NCBI RefSeq assembly: GCF_003053565.1
Contig: NZ_QAXS01000021.1
Coordinates: 1-55,443, forward strand
Reading direction: 5' to 3'
DNA: 55,443 bases
Origin: Halanaerobium saccharolyticum
GTDB lineage: Bacteria; Bacillota; Halanaerobiia; Halanaerobiales; Halanaerobiaceae
The number at the start of each line of letters is the position of its first letter. Position 1 is the first letter of the stretch. Under the pieces are notes generated by a model that saw only the letters and a list, made by a program, of their open reading frames with translations, was not told where the DNA came from and searched no databases. This document shows, piece by piece, positions 35,042 to 44,429 of the stretch. The translations under genes and the position numbers were made by a program.

Positions 35042-36058
35042 GTGGTTTCAATAAATGATGTAGCAGAAAAAGCAAATGTGTCAATTTCTACTGTTTCCAG
35101 AGTCATTAATCAGAATGCTAATGTTTCACGTGAAAAGGAAAAGGCAGTTTTAAAGGCTGTTGATGAACTAGATTATATTCCAAATGGGCTGGCCCAGGGG
35201 CTGGTGACTAAAAAAAGCAAATCAATTGGAGTTCTAATTGCTGATATTGCCAACCTCTATTATTCTTATCTGGTTAAAAGTATAGAAAAAGAGCTTAGAG
35301 CAGCTGGTTATTACGCCATAATTGGAAACACTGAATGGGATTCCAAAAGAGAAAAAGAATATATGCGGCACTTAATGCAGCGGCAGGTTGATGGCTTTAT
35401 TCTCGCCTCAACATCCTTAAACTCTTCTTATTTAAATCAACTAATAAAAAAAGATATTCCACTGGTAGTTTTAGATCGTGAGCTTGAATCAGATAAAATA
35501 GATAAAATTAGAATCGATGACTATAAGGGCGGCTATCAGGCTGCAGAACATCTCATAGAATGCAACTATAATTATTTTATTCACCTGCAGGGAGCTGAAT
35601 TCACAGTCACTGCTGCAGATCGAGCGCGAGGTTTTAAAGATTGTATGCAGGAAAATAATGTTGATCAATCTGACTATAAAGTTATTTCTTCATCTTTTGT
35701 AGAATCAGAAGCAGCTCAAAATATTGCTAAATTTTTAGATTCGAAAAATCTTAAAGATAAAAGGATCGGGATTTTTGCAGCCAATGATGCAGCTGCTTTT
35801 GGGGTTTTAAAAGAACTGAAAAAAAGGGGGATAAATGTTCCCAAAGAGGCTGGAGTTGTTGGCTTTGATAATGTTAATTTTGCTGAATACTCAAGTCCAG
35901 CTCTGACAACTATCAGCAGACCAATTGATGAGATTGGAAAAATTTCTGCCCGGATATTACTGGAGAGATTAAATAAAGAGGAAAATGAAGAAATAGCAGA
36001 AAAGGACATAACCCTTACTGTAGAATTGATAAAAAGAGAGAGTACCATGAAATTATAA
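35042..36058 (+). CDS. LacI-family transcriptional regulator
   Basis: A 338-residue LacI/GalR repressor, GTG at 35042 after GAGGTGAAAG. DNA-binding domain VSINDVAEKANVSISTVSRV then hinge region ending near residue 60, followed by a periplasmic-binding-protein-like sensor domain. Sits directly upstream of uxaC, with an operator-like sequence (36101-36114) between them and a better one at uxuA, so it probably controls hexuronate genes. A parS-like sequence (35122-35137) overlaps its DNA-binding coding region. Confidence 0.9.
   Translation: MVSINDVAEKANVSISTVSRVINQNANVSREKEKAVLKAVDELDYIPNGLAQGLVTKKSKSIGVLIADIANLYYSYLVKSIEKELRAAGYYAIIGNTEWDSKREKEYMRHLMQRQVDGFILASTSLNSSYLNQLIKKDIPLVVLDRELESDKIDKIRIDDYKGGYQAAEHLIECNYNYFIHLQGAEFTVTAADRARGFKDCMQENNVDQSDYKVISSSFVESEAAQNIAKFLDSKNLKDKRIGIFAANDAAAFGVLKELKKRGINVPKEAGVVGFDNVNFAEYSSPALTTISRPIDEIGKISARILLERLNKEENEEIAEKDITLTVELIKRESTMKL
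35122..35137. promoter_or_regulatory. Weak parS-like sequence inside the LacI gene
   Basis: TGTTTCACGTGAAAAG matches the parS consensus in 14 of 16 positions, including the whole central TTTCACGTGAAA. It lies in a coding region about 16 kb from parB. It may be chance or a third loading site. Confidence 0.4.
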
Positions 36059-36100
36059 AATTATTAATTTGGATAATGTAAAAAAATTAGATGTTATAAG

Positions 36101-36114
36101 CGAAAACACTTTCA
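36101..36114. promoter_or_regulatory. Operator-like site before uxaC
   Basis: CGAAAACACTTTCA matches the uxuA operator core TGAAAACGCTTTCA in 12 of 14 positions and lies 21 nt before the uxaC start. This suggests common control of uxaC and uxuAB, or catabolite control by CcpA. Confidence 0.6.
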
Positions 36115-36135
36115 AAAAATTTAGGAGGAATAATA

Positions 36136-37497
36136 ATGTCCTTTCAGGATGAAAATTATTTATTAAGAACTGAAACAGCAAAAAAATTATATAGAGAAGT
36201 GAAAGAATTACCAATTATTGATGCTCATAACCACGGAGATATTAAAGAAATAATTGATAATCAGGGCTGGAATGATATCTGGGAAGTTGAAGCAGAAACT
36301 GATCATTATGTCTGGGAACTAATGAGGCGATGTGGAGTTGAGGAAGAAAAGATAACAGGAAAAGCAAATAATAAAGAAAAATGGTTTGCTTTAGCAGAAG
36401 TCTTTCCTGAATTCATAGGGAATCCAACTTATGATTGGATTCATTTAGATTTGAAAAGAAGATTTGGGATAGAAAAGTTAATTTCTAAAGAAACTGCTGC
36501 AGAAATCTGGGATCAAAGTAAAGAAATACTTAAGCAGGAAAAAATGAAACCTCAGCAGCTGCTGAAAGAAATGAAGGTTGAAATCATGTGTACCAGTGAT
36601 GATCCCCGCTCTGAACTAGAATATCACAAAAGGGCTGCTGAAGAACTGGATCAGATTAAAATTCTTCCCACCTGGCGTCCGGATCCTGCATTTAAAGTTG
36701 CTCAAAATGAGAACTGGAATAACTTTGTAGATGATATAACAGAAATGTATAGCGAAGAGAGCAATACACTTAACGGGTTTTTAGCAGCTTTAAAGGGATC
36801 TCATGATTATTTTGCAGAACAGGGCTGTTTATCGACTGATCATGATTTGGTTTCACCTTATACAAAAAAAGTTGCTAAAAAGAGAGCAGAAGAAATATAT
36901 AATAAAGCAAGAGAAGAAGAGCTTAATCAAACGGAAGTATTAGATTTCCAGGCTTTTTTAATGGAATATTTTGTCGACTTAAATAAAGAAAAAGATTGGG
37001 TTATGCATTTACATATCGGTGCTGTCAGAAACTACAGTGATAAATTAGATGAAGAGCTTGGAGCTGATGCAGGTGGAGATATCTGCAGACAGGATTTAAA
37101 TATTGTTGATAATTTGAGATATTTATTTAACTTAATGGATGGAGAGCTGGATTCAGTACTTTACTGTATGGATCCTGTTTATTTAACAACAATGGCTTCA
37201 ATTGTAAGAGCTTTCCCAAATCTTTATATGGGGGCTGCCTGGTGGCTCTCTGATACCGCTGCTGGGATTAGAGAAAACCTGGAGTATACTGCCAATGTAG
37301 ATTTATTAACAAAACATGCCGGTATGGTATCCGATTCCAGGAAAGTGATGTCTTATGATTCCAGAAATGAAATTTTCCGCAGAGTGCTGGCAGATTATGT
37401 GGGAGAGCTGGTGGAAGTTGGTCAGGTTCCAGAAGAACTGGCAGTTGAATTAGTTAAAGATTTAAGTTACAGACGACCTAAAAAAATGTTTTTTTAA
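36136..37497 (+). CDS. uxaC: Glucuronate isomerase (uronate isomerase)
   Basis: Converts D-glucuronate to fructuronate, and galacturonate to tagaturonate, the first step before UxuB and UxuA. 453 residues, amidohydrolase-type fold with the metal-binding motif DAHNHGDIKEI near the N-terminus and MHLHIGAVRNYSDKL later. AGGAGGAA ribosome-binding site. No downstream gene on this strand; a terminator follows. Confidence 0.95.
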   Translation: MSFQDENYLLRTETAKKLYREVKELPIIDAHNHGDIKEIIDNQGWNDIWEVEAETDHYVWELMRRCGVEEEKITGKANNKEKWFALAEVFPEFIGNPTYDWIHLDLKRRFGIEKLISKETAAEIWDQSKEILKQEKMKPQQLLKEMKVEIMCTSDDPRSELEYHKRAAEELDQIKILPTWRPDPAFKVAQNENWNNFVDDITEMYSEESNTLNGFLAALKGSHDYFAEQGCLSTDHDLVSPYTKKVAKKRAEEIYNKAREEELNQTEVLDFQAFLMEYFVDLNKEKDWVMHLHIGAVRNYSDKLDEELGADAGGDICRQDLNIVDNLRYLFNLMDGELDSVLYCMDPVYLTTMASIVRAFPNLYMGAAWWLSDTAAGIRENLEYTANVDLLTKHAGMVSDSRKVMSYDSRNEIFRRVLADYVGELVEVGQVPEELAVELVKDLSYRRPKKMFF

Positions 37498-37518
37498 AGT
37501 ATTAATGGATATAAAAAT

Positions 37519-37567
37519 CTCCTCAAAAAGCTTATTGATTAATATAAAGCTTTATGAGGAGTTTTTC
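37519..37567. terminator. Bidirectional terminator between uxaC and the minus-strand sugar gene
   Basis: CTCCTCA (37519-37525) pairs with TGAGGAG (37555-37561), with an inner AAGCTT/AAGCTT helix (37528-37533/37547-37552); followed by TTTTTCTTT on the plus strand and A/T-rich sequence on the other side. Confidence 0.8.
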
Positions 37568-37598
37568 TTTATTAAATATATTGTTTTTGTAATTAAAA

Positions 37599-38612
37599 CT
37601 ACTGGTTTAGATAATATTTTTTTCTTTTTTTAGAAGAATTATTAATTTTATTAATGAGCTCTAAAGTCTTGATTCCTTCTTCAGCTTTGATTAGATTTTT
37701 ATTATTATTATTTATTATAGCTTGATAAAAGGACTCTATCAGTTTTTGGTGGCCGTAACCCCAGTAAGCTTTGTATTTACTTTCTTTTTCTTCACTAAAC
37801 TGTTTTATTTCATTTTCTTTTTGAACAAAGAGCTGGTCTCCAAATAAGCGTAAACTCCCTTTTTCAAAATCAACAACTATTTCTACCGGACTGTTGGCAG
37901 AAAAACCATTAGTAGCATAAAAGATTCCAACAGCATTATTTTTAAAATATAAGGTTGCATCAGCTGTATCTTCAACTTCTATAATATCTTCTAAAACTCT
38001 AGTGTCTATATTTCCTTTGACTGCTTCAATCTCTCCTCCAAACCACTGTATTAAATCCAGCGTATGTATAGCCTGATTAATTAGAACTCCTCCCCCTTCA
38101 GTTTTATAATAGCCTTTCCAGTCATCTTTGAGGTAATAGTTCTGATCTCGGTGCCAGGTAACAATACCTTTTATTCCTTTTAGCTCACCGAGTTCACTGG
38201 AGTCAATAATTTCTCTGGCACGCTGAATATTTTCATTAAATCTATTTTGAAAGCAGACTCCTAATTTAGCACTGCTATTTTGATCAGCTTTAATAACTTT
38301 TTGTGCTTCTTTATAATTTAAAGCCAGCGGTTTTTCTACGAGAACATTAATTTCGCTGTTTAAAAAATCGATTGCCATTGAGCTGTGCAGAAAATGTGGG
38401 GTACAGATATGGACGGAATCCAAATTTTTATCCAGTAGGTCTTTATAGTCAGTTAAATATTTACAATTATATTTTTCAGCAGATTTTTTAGCTCTATTTT
38501 CTTTTATATCAACTACATATTCCAGCTCAGTATTATCCGAATTTTTGATTATATCTGCATGAACCTGATGAATATTTCCACAGCCGATAATTGCAGTTTT
38601 CAATTTTTTCAT
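37599..38612 (-). CDS. Gfo/Idh/MocA family oxidoreductase
   Basis: NAD(P)-dependent sugar or sugar-acid oxidoreductase, 337 residues. N-terminal Rossmann site AIIGCGNIHQVHADI and the conserved EKPLALNYKEA; the central GGGVLINQAIHTLDLIQW is the catalytic His/Asp region. Substrate unknown. In a minus-strand cluster with a GPH symporter and isomerases, so likely acts on the imported sugar. Confidence 0.9.
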   Translation of the reverse strand: MKKLKTAIIGCGNIHQVHADIIKNSDNTELEYVVDIKENRAKKSAEKYNCKYLTDYKDLLDKNLDSVHICTPHFLHSSMAIDFLNSEINVLVEKPLALNYKEAQKVIKADQNSSAKLGVCFQNRFNENIQRAREIIDSSELGELKGIKGIVTWHRDQNYYLKDDWKGYYKTEGGGVLINQAIHTLDLIQWFGGEIEAVKGNIDTRVLEDIIEVEDTADATLYFKNNAVGIFYATNGFSANSPVEIVVDFEKGSLRLFGDQLFVQKENEIKQFSEEKESKYKAYWGYGHQKLIESFYQAIINNNNKNLIKAEEGIKTLELINKINNSSKKRKKYYLNQ

Positions 38613-38650
38613 TTATATTTCACCTTCTAATTTTTTTAGTCTAAACTTTT

Positions 38651-38708
38651 AAACCACAGCCCGAATATTAACTTGTTGAGTTCTGAATTTCAGGCTGTGG
38701 TTTTTAGT
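38651..38708. terminator. Hairpin between the symporter and Gfo/Idh genes
   Basis: AAACCACAGCC (38651-38661) pairs perfectly with GGCTGTGGTTT (38693-38703). On the plus strand it is followed by TTAG, on the minus strand by TTTAAAAGTTTAG. Likely the terminator of the symporter gene. Confidence 0.6.
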
Positions 38709-38736
38709 GTTTTAAGTTTTAGATCAGAATTAAAGT

Positions 38737-40206
38737 TTAAGCACTCTGACGGCTTTTTTCTATTGCTTCTTGAATTTCAACCATTCTCTTATCATCGAGT
38801 TCATAGAATTTCATGGCAATTAGCGAAGCAATCCAGGCAGCCAGCAGAGTTCCCACAAATAAGAACATCGTTACCATAAAGATATCATCTGAGTAAGGAG
38901 TATTTATATCCGGGAAAACCTCTGTAAAACCAATTGCTGCCACAGCTAAGCCGACAACAGACTGGGCTAAAGAAGAGATCAGCTTATCTACAAAGGAGAA
39001 AAGGGTTCCGATTACTCCAGGAGCATAACGATCATTTTTATAAGTCTCATAGTCTGTTACATCCGGAATCATTGGAATAACCAGTCCTCCAGAGACTGTT
39101 CGCACACCATAGCCGATAATGTAGAGAGCTAAAAAGCTGATTGTCATTAGATTAAAGTTTGATAAGCTTATCTGACTTGCATCTCCGAGCCAGAGCAAAA
39201 AGAACATGCCGCTAAAGAGAATAATACAGAGCCAGGTCGCCACTACATAAGCTTTTTTAGTACCAGATTTACGAGCCAATTTGGTACCAAAATAAACAAT
39301 TATTAAACTTGGGATTAAAGTTAACATTGCCATTTTACCATACATTCCATAGTCACCAATAATGATTCCAAAAAGCATAACCATAACAATGGAATTGCCA
39401 GAAATACTCTGCCCCAGTTTATCCGTAGAAGCTGCCACAACAAGCATCTGCAGAGGACGGTTTCCTTTTAAAATACCAAACATTTCTTTAAAACCAATTT
39501 TTTTGTTCTGGCCACCTGAACCAAAAAACTCTGTTCTGTCATGGGACCAAATTCCGGCAACTGCCAGTGCAGTTAAAATTCCAGAAAAAATAATAATAGT
39601 TATTCCAAATTCATAAAATAAAGTTTCGGTAAAGCCACCGTGTTTGGGGACCAGATAGTTTGATACATAAACTGCGGCTCCAGAAAATAGAAGTGAGGTA
39701 TAACTAATATCAAATAATGAGAATAGCGGTCTCTGATCTGGATCATTGGTCAGGGCTGACTGGCCTGATTTTGTACAGGCAGTTTGAAATGTATAACCAA
39801 TTATATAAATTACATATAATAAAGCCCAGTAGATTAAACTAAAGGCTTCTGGAACTAAATGAGTGGTAAAAAACATAGTTAAGACAGAAATAGACATAAT
39901 AGAGTAGCCAACAATCATAAAAAGTCTAAACTTGCCAAATTTACCATCTGTTTTATCTATTAAGAGACCAATTATTGGGTCAGTAATTCCATCAAAAAAG
40001 CGGCTGCCCGCAATTACATTAGAAACCAGAACTGTTCCCAGACCTACAATTCCAGAGGCATAGTAGGCAACATACATCATTAAGAATAAAAATACATTAG
40101 TAGCACTATTATTGGCTGCAAAGGCAGCTATCTCCCAGGTTTTAGCTTTTGTATACTCAAATTTCCCTTCCGGCTCAACTGCTGTTTCTAATCTTCCAGT
40201 GTTCAT
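38737..40206 (-). CDS. GPH-family sugar:cation symporter (MFS)
   Basis: A 489-residue transporter with about twelve transmembrane segments. The hallmark of glycoside-pentoside-hexuronide symporters, SRFFDGITDPIIGLLIDKTD, is present in the first half. Likely imports a glycoside or hexuronide with Na+ (fitting a salt-loving cell). Flanked by sugar isomerase and oxidoreductase genes on the same strand. Confidence 0.9.
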   Translation of the reverse strand: MNTGRLETAVEPEGKFEYTKAKTWEIAAFAANNSATNVFLFLMMYVAYYASGIVGLGTVLVSNVIAGSRFFDGITDPIIGLLIDKTDGKFGKFRLFMIVGYSIMSISVLTMFFTTHLVPEAFSLIYWALLYVIYIIGYTFQTACTKSGQSALTNDPDQRPLFSLFDISYTSLLFSGAAVYVSNYLVPKHGGFTETLFYEFGITIIIFSGILTALAVAGIWSHDRTEFFGSGGQNKKIGFKEMFGILKGNRPLQMLVVAASTDKLGQSISGNSIVMVMLFGIIIGDYGMYGKMAMLTLIPSLIIVYFGTKLARKSGTKKAYVVATWLCIILFSGMFFLLWLGDASQISLSNFNLMTISFLALYIIGYGVRTVSGGLVIPMIPDVTDYETYKNDRYAPGVIGTLFSFVDKLISSLAQSVVGLAVAAIGFTEVFPDINTPYSDDIFMVTMFLFVGTLLAAWIASLIAMKFYELDDKRMVEIQEAIEKSRQSA

Positions 40207-40242
40207 TTATTTTCCCCCTGTTTTTATTTTTTTAAAAATGTT

Positions 40243-41109
40243 CTAGTTTTTAAACCAGCCACCATAGCCTAATTCTTTTAGATTATCTCTAGAAGTTTCA
40301 AGACAGGCAAAAGGATCTCTGCCATACTGGTCATCCTGCTCAATCAAGAAATATTTTGAACCACTTTCCAGTCCAGCTTCAATGATTGCTTTCATATCAA
40401 GATTACCTTCTCCAACTTCTGCAAACTGCACAACAGCTTTAAAGTCCTGCATAAACTGCTCCATATCTCCAGTTTCTAAACTGCTCTTATCAAGCTCTCC
40501 AATCCGGTAATCTTTTAGATGAAGAAGTGTAACTCTTCCATCATATTTTTTAATAAAATCTACAGGGTCTTCACCACCACGCTGTATCCAGTGGACATCA
40601 AGCTCAAAACCGATGTGAGAAGTATTATCCTTGATAATATCTAATAAGTATTCACCCTCAAATTTTTGAAACTCAACATGATGATTATGATAATATAGTT
40701 TGATATCATGCTCAGCTAATTTTTCAGCTACAGCATCAGCTTTTTCTACAAATTCAAGGGCTTTTTCTTTACTACCCATCAAGCTTAAGGGGAGCATACC
40801 CATTCTCAAGAAATTACAGTTTAATTTTTTGCAGTCAGCTACAATTTTATCGAAATCATCTTTTAAAGTTTCACCTTCCATTCCCGGCATCATGGGCTCT
40901 AGATTAGCAGATAAAGCTGCCACTTCTAAATCAAAGTCAGCTAGAGATCTTTTGAGCTCAGCCACATTTTCTTCTGTCATTGGAATTTGAGAAACTTCAA
41001 CACAACTGTAGCCTAGCTCAGCTATTTTCTGCATCGTTTTATAAATACCAATCTCTTCAACTTTTTCTTTGAGCATCATCATTTGGACACCAATTTTTCC
41101 CTTACTCAT
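40243..41109 (-). CDS. Sugar phosphate isomerase/epimerase-like TIM barrel
   Basis: 288 residues of the xylose-isomerase-like AP-endonuclease-2 fold. Metal-site residues are visible in YYHNHHVEFQKFEG, GFELDVHWIQRGG, LLHLKDYRIGELD and FAEVGEGNLDMK. Such proteins next to Gfo/Idh enzymes act as sugar isomerases, epimerases or lyases. ATG at 41109 follows a good AGGAGG. Confidence 0.85.
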   Translation of the reverse strand: MSKGKIGVQMMMLKEKVEEIGIYKTMQKIAELGYSCVEVSQIPMTEENVAELKRSLADFDLEVAALSANLEPMMPGMEGETLKDDFDKIVADCKKLNCNFLRMGMLPLSLMGSKEKALEFVEKADAVAEKLAEHDIKLYYHNHHVEFQKFEGEYLLDIIKDNTSHIGFELDVHWIQRGGEDPVDFIKKYDGRVTLLHLKDYRIGELDKSSLETGDMEQFMQDFKAVVQFAEVGEGNLDMKAIIEAGLESGSKYFLIEQDDQYGRDPFACLETSRDNLKELGYGGWFKN

Positions 41110-41149
41110 TAAAAATCCTCCTCTATAATTTCAATTCAAAATTACTATA

Positions 41150-43231
41150 TTAATTATTTGTTTTTTCTGCTTCGATTTTTTTATTTAATTCTTCTAAGAA
41201 TAATTCTTCGTCAATTGGAAGTTCTACCTCTTTGTCAAGCCAGCTGGAGAGATGAATAGAGTTTGCCACTGTAACCCCGTTAATTCCTTCAGCACCTGGG
41301 GCCAACAATTCTTCTCCATCCAGAATATTTGCAGCAAAGTTGCGCATAACATTAGGATGCTGTTCCTGCCAGTTGCTTTCGAATTCAATTACTTCCTCTG
41401 TATACATTTCGTCGGTATCTCCACCCTGAACCAGATTATATACCTCCATCATTGTCATATTATCGCTCATTTCCTGTTCTGATTTAACAAGGCGTTTAAT
41501 AGTAACTTTTTTGCTGTTATCTACGATGATTTTTCCTTTGTCACCAAAGAGCTCAAAGCGATCGGTACCAATTGGATCATGGGTGCAGGTAATAAAACTG
41601 CCTGTTGCTCCATCACCATAGTCAAATAAAGCGGTTACTTCATCTTCAACTGCAATATCTCTTTGATAACCATATTTAACATTAGAATATACTTTTTTAG
41701 GCATTCCGCAGATCCACTGCATTAAATCAATCTGATGAGGTGCCTGATTAACTAAAACACCGCCACCTTCTTCGCCCCAGGTTGCTCTCCAGGCACTCTG
41801 ATCATAATAGCTCTGTGGTCTCCACCAGCTTGTGATAATCCAGTTGGCTCGACGAAGGTCACCAATTTCTCCATTGTCTACAATTTCTTTAACTTTCTGA
41901 TAAAGCGGATTTGTGCGCTGATTAAACATGATTGCAAAAGTTAAATCAGGTTTTGAAGCAGCAAATTCATTTAATTCTTTAACCTGTTTGCTGTAAACAC
42001 CAGCCGGCTTTTCTAATAGAGCATGAATATCTCGCTTTAAAGCCTCAATTCCCATCTCTGGATGCAGATAGTGGGGAACTGTAGTTACAACTGCATCAAC
42101 TTCTCCGCTTTCCAGCATTTCTAGATAATCTTCATAAAAAGGCAGCTCAGGATATTTTTCTGCAGCCTCTTCTTTTTTAGCAGGATCAATATCACAGAGA
42201 GCAGCAAGCTCCATTTGTTCTATTTTTCCTTCATTTAAAAATTCTGCGTAATAGGAACCCTGAGTTCCAAAACCAATAATACCTAATCTTACTTTTTCCA
42301 TAGTATCTCTCCTCTTAATTTTTTTATTTACTTCTGCTTTAATTTCAGTCATCAGCTGCATAAATCTTTTTCCATACTCTAGATAAGTATTATATTTTGC
42401 TTTTTCTTCTCCACTTTCAGCCTGATCATGATAGACAGCTCCCATGTGAGGCTCAATAGAAAAACCGCCGTCATAGCCATTTTCTAAGAGATCTTTAATT
42501 ATTTTTTTAACCTGGCCATCACCCTGACCGGCAAATTTGTAATCCATCTCCGGGAAAATTTCTCCTGTGTCTTCTTTAAATACACAATCTTTAATATGTA
42601 CATAAGCAATTCTATCTTTGAGCTGCTGATAGGCCTGCCAGCTGGTCTGCTTTTGGTAGGGCTCAGACCCCATTTTATTATCTGCCATTACCGGGTTGCC
42701 TGTATCAAAGACTATTTTAAAGTTTGGAGAATCAATTTCGTTTAAGAGATAATCCATATGTTGATAAGACTGAGAAAAGTAATTCATACAGTTTTCATGG
42801 ACATAGGTAATACCTGCATCTTCACACATTGCAGTTAGTATTTTGAGTTCAGAAATTATCTTTTTTTCTAATTCTGGATTTCTGGGAGCTAAATCCCGGG
42901 GAATACCAAAACTCATACCTCTGATCATTTTTGTTCCCAGTTTCTTCATTCGGGGAATAGCTCTTTTTAATTCCTCTCTACTCTCAGTAAAAGACTTCTC
43001 ATCACGAGGATCCTTTCCCCAGTTGGCAACTGCACTGCCAAAACAGTTAATTTTAATTCCGGCAGCTTCTAATTTTTGATAAACATCTTCAAATTTTTCT
43101 TCACTGATTTCAGTAATATTAGTACCATCAATATTTCTTGACTCGATATATTGCCAGCCTAATTCTTTAGTAACCTGAATTTGTTTTTCTATTGAATCAG
43201 CTGCTTCATCAGCGAATCCTGAAAAATACAA
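41150..43231 (-). CDS. Sugar isomerase-Gfo/Idh oxidoreductase fusion
   Basis: A 693-residue reading frame with two complete enzymes. Residues 1-310 are a xylose-isomerase-like TIM barrel (YVHENCMNYFSQSYQ, FDTGNPVM, IAYVHIKDCVF). Residues 311-693 are a Gfo/Idh/MocA oxidoreductase starting MEKVRLGIIGFGTQGSYYAE with GGGVLVNQAPHQIDLMQW. The second begins at ATG 42301, preceded by AAGAGGAGAG at 42307-42316, an excellent ribosome-binding site. So both a fusion and a separately initiated oxidoreductase may be made. It looks like two genes joined by loss of a stop codon. Confidence 0.9.
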   Translation of the reverse strand: MYFSGFADEAADSIEKQIQVTKELGWQYIESRNIDGTNITEISEEKFEDVYQKLEAAGIKINCFGSAVANWGKDPRDEKSFTESREELKRAIPRMKKLGTKMIRGMSFGIPRDLAPRNPELEKKIISELKILTAMCEDAGITYVHENCMNYFSQSYQHMDYLLNEIDSPNFKIVFDTGNPVMADNKMGSEPYQKQTSWQAYQQLKDRIAYVHIKDCVFKEDTGEIFPEMDYKFAGQGDGQVKKIIKDLLENGYDGGFSIEPHMGAVYHDQAESGEEKAKYNTYLEYGKRFMQLMTEIKAEVNKKIKRRDTMEKVRLGIIGFGTQGSYYAEFLNEGKIEQMELAALCDIDPAKKEEAAEKYPELPFYEDYLEMLESGEVDAVVTTVPHYLHPEMGIEALKRDIHALLEKPAGVYSKQVKELNEFAASKPDLTFAIMFNQRTNPLYQKVKEIVDNGEIGDLRRANWIITSWWRPQSYYDQSAWRATWGEEGGGVLVNQAPHQIDLMQWICGMPKKVYSNVKYGYQRDIAVEDEVTALFDYGDGATGSFITCTHDPIGTDRFELFGDKGKIIVDNSKKVTIKRLVKSEQEMSDNMTMMEVYNLVQGGDTDEMYTEEVIEFESNWQEQHPNVMRNFAANILDGEELLAPGAEGINGVTVANSIHLSSWLDKEVELPIDEELFLEELNKKIEAEKTNN
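42307..42316 (-). promoter_or_regulatory. Internal ribosome-binding site in the fused gene
   Basis: AAGAGGAGAG lies about 5-7 nt before an in-frame ATG at 42301 that is the natural start of a Gfo/Idh protein. This sequence also encodes the linker residues KRRD, so it is used both as coding and potential initiation sequence. Confidence 0.7.
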
Positions 43232-43420
43232 TAAAATCCCTCCTCATTTAAATTACCTGATGATGCTAATAATTTTTCATCAGTTCAATTAAAATTTCAA
43301 TTATTCAATATTGTAAGACTATTATAAAATATTATATAGTATATATCTTTAGCTATATTGCTTTAAATATTTCAAATCTTGTTATATAATTGTTTTAAAA
43401 GTGGAAAAGGAGAAATTAAA

Positions 43421-44302
43421 TTGAAAAATATTATTAGAAGTTTTCCAGCTGAGATTACTAATCTGGGCATATCAAGTCAGGATTTTAATATTAATTATGC
43501 ACGGACTATACCAGGTGAAAGGGCAGAATATTACGAACTGCAGATTCATGATTTATATGAGATTTATTATTTTATTGAAGGTGATGTTAGCTATCATATT
43601 GAAGGACATGTTTATCAGGTTAAGCCTGGAGATACCTTATTAATAAATAATAAGGAAATGCACAAACCAGTATTTAACTCTCAAAAAGAATATGAGAGAA
43701 TAACAGCTCATTTTGCTCCCTGGTATTTTTCGAAATATAATAGAGATGATTTTAATATTTTAAAATGTTTTGAAAATCGTAAATCCGGTTATTTCAATTT
43801 GATTCCCGCTCAAAGAGCAGAGAAATATAATATCGATAGTTATTATGAGCAGATTAAAAGCTATTTAGCAAAAGAGGAGAAGGGTAAGGGAATTATGCTG
43901 GAAAGCCTTTTTGTTCAACTTCTGTACCTTTTAAACAAAGCTTTTGTTAAAGATGATAAATTAAATGAAGGCTCAATCGAATATAATGAAAAAATAACTA
44001 AAGTAATAGAATATATTAATAAGAATTTGGAGAAAAAATTCAGTCTTGACGACATTGCCAGGGAATTTTACTTAGATAAATATTATCTATCCCACCTGTT
44101 TAAAGAAAACACAGGCTTTTCAATTATTCAGTATATTAATTATAAAAAAATAATGAAGGCGAAAGAACTTCTGGCCCGGGATTACAGCTGCAGTATGGTT
44201 GCCGAAAAATTAAAATTTGGAAACTACTCTCATTTTTACAAACAGTTCAGCAAAGAAGTTGGGCTTTCTCCTTCAAAATATCAAAAGAAAAGTTTGCTTT
44301 AA
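43421..44302 (+). CDS. AraC-family transcriptional regulator
   Basis: Cupin-type sensor domain (YYELQIHDLYEIYYFIEGDV) followed by two C-terminal helix-turn-helix motifs (FSLDDIAREFYLDKYYLSHL and a second ending in GLSPSKYQKKSLL), 293 residues. I choose TTG at 43421, with AAAAGGAG 8 nt upstream. A longer start at 43379 would include the TATAAT promoter box (43385-43390). Divergent from the fused isomerase/oxidoreductase, it most likely controls the minus-strand sugar cluster. Confidence 0.88.
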   Translation: MKNIIRSFPAEITNLGISSQDFNINYARTIPGERAEYYELQIHDLYEIYYFIEGDVSYHIEGHVYQVKPGDTLLINNKEMHKPVFNSQKEYERITAHFAPWYFSKYNRDDFNILKCFENRKSGYFNLIPAQRAEKYNIDSYYEQIKSYLAKEEKGKGIMLESLFVQLLYLLNKAFVKDDKLNEGSIEYNEKITKVIEYINKNLEKKFSLDDIAREFYLDKYYLSHLFKENTGFSIIQYINYKKIMKAKELLARDYSCSMVAEKLKFGNYSHFYKQFSKEVGLSPSKYQKKSLL

Positions 44303-44429
44303 CTTTCTAAGCAGATCTTTCTCTGTTAATCTAATTCAAAAGAGGATATTATCTCTAAGTCTAGAATTATAGAAAAAGTACTGCAGTTTATTTGATCTTA
44401 ATTGTTCTAAATTGCTGGGGGTATAAATA

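Noticed and set aside
43379-43420. Longer N-terminus of the AraC regulator
   Set aside because: The extra codons include TATAAT at 43385-43390 and have no ribosome-binding site; TTG 43421 has AAAAGGAG at a good distance.
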